A DNA stretch of 64,000 nt, from the NCBI GenBank assembly GCA_964637875.1, contig CAZWXK010000005.1:17924-81923 (forward strand), read 5' to 3'. The stretch is from UBA5972 sp964637875 (lineage in GTDB: Bacteria; Pseudomonadota; Alphaproteobacteria; Rhodobacterales; Rhodobacteraceae). Below are positions 61,894 to 64,000 of the stretch, piece by piece. The notes under the pieces were generated by a model. The model was given only the letters and a program-made list of their open reading frames with translations, was not told where the DNA came from and did not search any database. Every line of letters starts with the position of its first letter. Position 1 is the first letter of the stretch. Position numbers and translations under genes: made by a program.

Positions 61894-62766
61894 TTATTTT
61901 TTCACCCCCCTCTCGGCCTGCTTGACACGGTTCCAAAGGGCATCCATCTCGGCCAGGTCCGATTGTTCCGGGCTGCGGCCCAGGGCGGCAAGACCGCGTT
62001 CGAGGCTGGCAAAGCGGCGGGTGAACTTGGCATTGGCGTCGCGCAGGGCGGCCTCGGGGTCGATGTGCAGATGGCGTGCAAGATTGGCCATCACGAACAG
62101 GAGGTCGCCGAATTCCTCGTGCAGATGCGCGGTGTCGCCGCTGTCGCGGGCCTCGACCAGCTCGCGCGCCTCCTCGGCGATCTTGTCGACCACCTGCCCC
62201 GTATCGGGCCAGTCGAACCCCACCCTTGCCGCCCGTTTCTGCAACTTGACGGCCCGGGTCAGCGCCGGCAGGGCCAGCGCCACCCCGTCGAGCACACCGG
62301 CGCGCGCCTGCCCTGCCCTTTCGGCGGCCTTGATCCGCTCCCAGTCGCGGGTCTGCTGTTGGGCGGTCTTTTCCCGGCTCTCGTCGCCAAAGACATGGGG
62401 ATGACGGCTGATCATCTTGTCGCAGATGCGCCGGGCGACGCTGGCCAGGTCGAACCGGCCCGCCTCGGCGCCCATCTGTGCGTGATAGACCACCTGCAGC
62501 AGCAGATCGCCCAGCTCGGCCTCGAGTTCGTCAAGGTCATCGCGCGCGATGGCATCGAACACCTCATAGGCCTCTTCCAGCGTATAAGGCGCGATCGAGC
62601 GGAAATCCTGCTCGATATCCCAGGGGCAACCGGTCTCGGGGTCGCGCAGGCGACGCATGATCTGCTGAAGGCGGGCAAGCTGCGCAAGCGCATCGGCACC
62701 GGTATCGGCGCTGATATCGGGGCTGGTATCGCCGGGTGTTTTCTGGCCGTGGTTGTGATTTGGCAT
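61894..62766 (-). CDS. mazG: Nucleoside triphosphate pyrophosphohydrolase
   Basis: The 290-residue MazG hydrolyses NTPs to NMP and pyrophosphate, cleaning abnormal nucleotides. It has two MazG domains with repeated EExxE-type metal sites (LEEAYEVFDAIARDDLDELEAELGD and EEARELVEARDSGD...EEFGDLLF), and CPWDIEQ near the start of the first. The N-terminal 25 residues contain a degenerate 12-bp repeat (62701-62736). The gene is divergent from the M20 hydrolase gene. Confidence 0.93.
   Translation of the reverse strand: MPNHNHGQKTPGDTSPDISADTGADALAQLARLQQIMRRLRDPETGCPWDIEQDFRSIAPYTLEEAYEVFDAIARDDLDELEAELGDLLLQVVYHAQMGAEAGRFDLASVARRICDKMISRHPHVFGDESREKTAQQQTRDWERIKAAERAGQARAGVLDGVALALPALTRAVKLQKRAARVGFDWPDTGQVVDKIAEEARELVEARDSGDTAHLHEEFGDLLFVMANLARHLHIDPEAALRDANAKFTRRFASLERGLAALGRSPEQSDLAEMDALWNRVKQAERGVKK
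62701..62736. repeat. Degenerate 12-bp repeat in the mazG N-terminus
   Basis: Three similar units (GGTATCGGCGCT, GATATCGGGGCT, GGTATCGCCGGG) encode Asp/Ser/Thr-rich residues before the first MazG domain. The pattern is in frame. Confidence 0.6.
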
Positions 62767-62836
62767 TGTTCATCCGCTGAAAATGGGCAAATTTGGTCCA
62801 AGCATAAAGATGTCCGATCAGGGGAGTCCACCAACG

Positions 62837-64000
62837 ATGCCTATCATCAACCGAATTGCCGAATTTCACGACGACATGAAACAGTGGCGCCAGCATCTGC
62901 ACGCCAACCCCGAGCTGGGCTATGACCTGCCCGAAACCGCGGCCTTCGTGATCGAGCGTCTGCGCGAATTCGGCGTCGATGAAATCCACGACGGCATCGC
63001 CCAGACAGGCATCGTCGCCATCATCAACGGGCGCGGGGCCGGGCCCACCATCGGGCTGCGGGCAGACATGGACGCGCTGCCGATCACCGAAATCCCCGAC
63101 CGGCCCTACAAGTCGCGCAAACCGGGGGTGATGCATGCCTGCGGCCATGACGGCCACACGACGATGCTGCTGGGGGCGGCGCGCTATCTGGCCGAGACCC
63201 GCAATTTCAGCGGCCGTGTCGCGCTGATCTTTCAGCCCGCCGAAGAGGGCGGCGCAGGGGGTGATGCCATGTGCAAGGAAGGCATCATGGAGCGTTTCGA
63301 CATAAGCCAGGTCTATGGCATCCACAATTTCCCCGGCATGCCGCTGGGCCTGCTGGGCACGCGCCCCGGCCCCCTGCTGGCGGCGGCCGACGAATTCCAG
63401 ATCGACATTACCGGCCGTGGCGGCCATGCCGCCATGCCCCACGACACCGTTGACCCCGTGATGATCGCGGTGCAGATCGCCCAGACCCTGCAAACCATCG
63501 TCAGCCGGAATATCGACCCGATCGAGCCGGCAGTCCTGTCCATCACCCGGATCGAGGCCGGTACCAGCCACAACATCATCCCCGGCACCGCCTTCATGCA
63601 GGGGACAGTGCGCACCGTGCGCAAGGAGACCCAGGCCGACATCGTTGCCCGCATGGAGGCCATCGTGACCGCGATCGCGAAATCCATGGGGGGGCAGGCA
63701 AGCCTGAATTACCACTATGGCTATCCGGCGACGGTGAACCACCCGGCCGAGACCGAGTTTGCCCTTGAGGTCGCGCGCGAGGTGGCCGGCGAGGCCCTCG
63801 TCACCGGCGAAGTGCCGCCCACGATGGGCGCCGAGGATTTCGCCTATATGCTGGAACGGCGCCCGGGTGCCTATCTGTGCCTGGGCACGGGCGAAGGCGC
63901 CGGCCTGCACCACCCGGAGTTCGATTTCAACGACGAGGTTTCCCCCGTCGGGGCAAGTTTCTTTGTCAAGCTCGTGGAAACCGCGCAACCGCCCCGCTAG
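62837..64000 (+). CDS. M20 family amidohydrolase/peptidase
   Basis: The 387-residue metal-dependent hydrolase of the IAA-amino acid/hippurate type has LRADMDALPI, HACGHDGHTTMLLG and the metal-binding Glu in QPAEEGGAGG, with the dimerisation domain inserted in the middle. It cleaves N-acyl amino acids or related amides in the cytosol. The ATG at 62837 has GGGGAG 12 bases upstream and matches the conserved MPIINRI start; 62810 is an in-frame alternative. The stop is the last codon of the window. Confidence 0.92.
   Translation: MPIINRIAEFHDDMKQWRQHLHANPELGYDLPETAAFVIERLREFGVDEIHDGIAQTGIVAIINGRGAGPTIGLRADMDALPITEIPDRPYKSRKPGVMHACGHDGHTTMLLGAARYLAETRNFSGRVALIFQPAEEGGAGGDAMCKEGIMERFDISQVYGIHNFPGMPLGLLGTRPGPLLAAADEFQIDITGRGGHAAMPHDTVDPVMIAVQIAQTLQTIVSRNIDPIEPAVLSITRIEAGTSHNIIPGTAFMQGTVRTVRKETQADIVARMEAIVTAIAKSMGGQASLNYHYGYPATVNHPAETEFALEVAREVAGEALVTGEVPPTMGAEDFAYMLERRPGAYLCLGTGEGAGLHHPEFDFNDEVSPVGASFFVKLVETAQPPR

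Overview
The window reads as a scaffolded draft from a GC-rich alphaproteobacterium, most likely a member of the Rhodobacteraceae. The evidence is the protein families (DUF6505, DUF6494, the RSP_2648-type PIN protein, DUF3305/DUF3306, a bacterial Bpt-type arginyltransferase, several TRAP transporters) and the conserved accessory genes around a membrane-bound formate dehydrogenase. Five 100-N gaps are present. Four are flanked by identical sequence on both sides. Three of those lie inside genes, and joining the duplicated flanks restores each reading frame, so those gaps are very probably overlapping contig ends with no missing DNA.

Layout: 1-9.5 kb, a truncated PPDK-like gene and an alpha-2-macroglobulin/PBP1C pair (minus strand). 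9.6-12.6 kb, free methionine sulfoxide reductase, a PIN protein and an RlmI-like methyltransferase. 11.9-31.0 kb, a large formate dehydrogenase locus: DUF6505, a biotin/lipoate ligase-like protein, Mrp and DUF6494 (minus); a cytochrome c with a TupA-like N-terminal half (plus); a polyferredoxin (minus); DUF3305, DUF3306, TorD, a small Tat-signal protein, FdhA, FdhB, FdhC, a NarI/DsrM-like cytochrome b, an HdrD/DsrK-like iron-sulfur protein and a two-component system (plus). 31-36 kb, aroC, tRNA-Leu, YqaA, DsbB, an HNH nuclease, a serine esterase and an AlkA-type glycosylase. 36-42.7 kb, an MFS transporter, a TetR regulator and a divergent RND efflux pair. 42.8-45.7 kb, a TRAP transporter. 45.8-54.2 kb, a seven-gene minus-strand operon (FGase-like amidohydrolase, TRAP transporter, glutamine-synthetase-like ligase, aldehyde and alcohol dehydrogenases) with a divergent RpiR regulator. 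55.4-64 kb, DUF2852, arginyltransferase, ilvBN with a leader-peptide attenuator, a nucleoside hydrolase, a ferric-iron binding protein, mazG and an M20 hydrolase.

How the parts may work together: formate oxidised in the periplasm by FdhA would pass electrons through FdhB and FdhC to quinone, and the adjacent DsrM/DsrK-like pair could link the quinone pool to a cytoplasmic thiol or disulfide couple. TorD, DUF3305/3306, Mrp and the ligase-like protein look like maturation factors. The response regulator lacks the GAFTGA loop needed for sigma-54 activation. The 45.8-54.2 kb operon fits import of an amine alcohol, gamma-glutamylation, two-step oxidation and amide hydrolysis. A recurring feature is short tandem repeats, mostly of 12 bp and in frame, near protein ends and in spacers; two of the assembly gaps fall in 12-15-bp arrays and a third abuts one.
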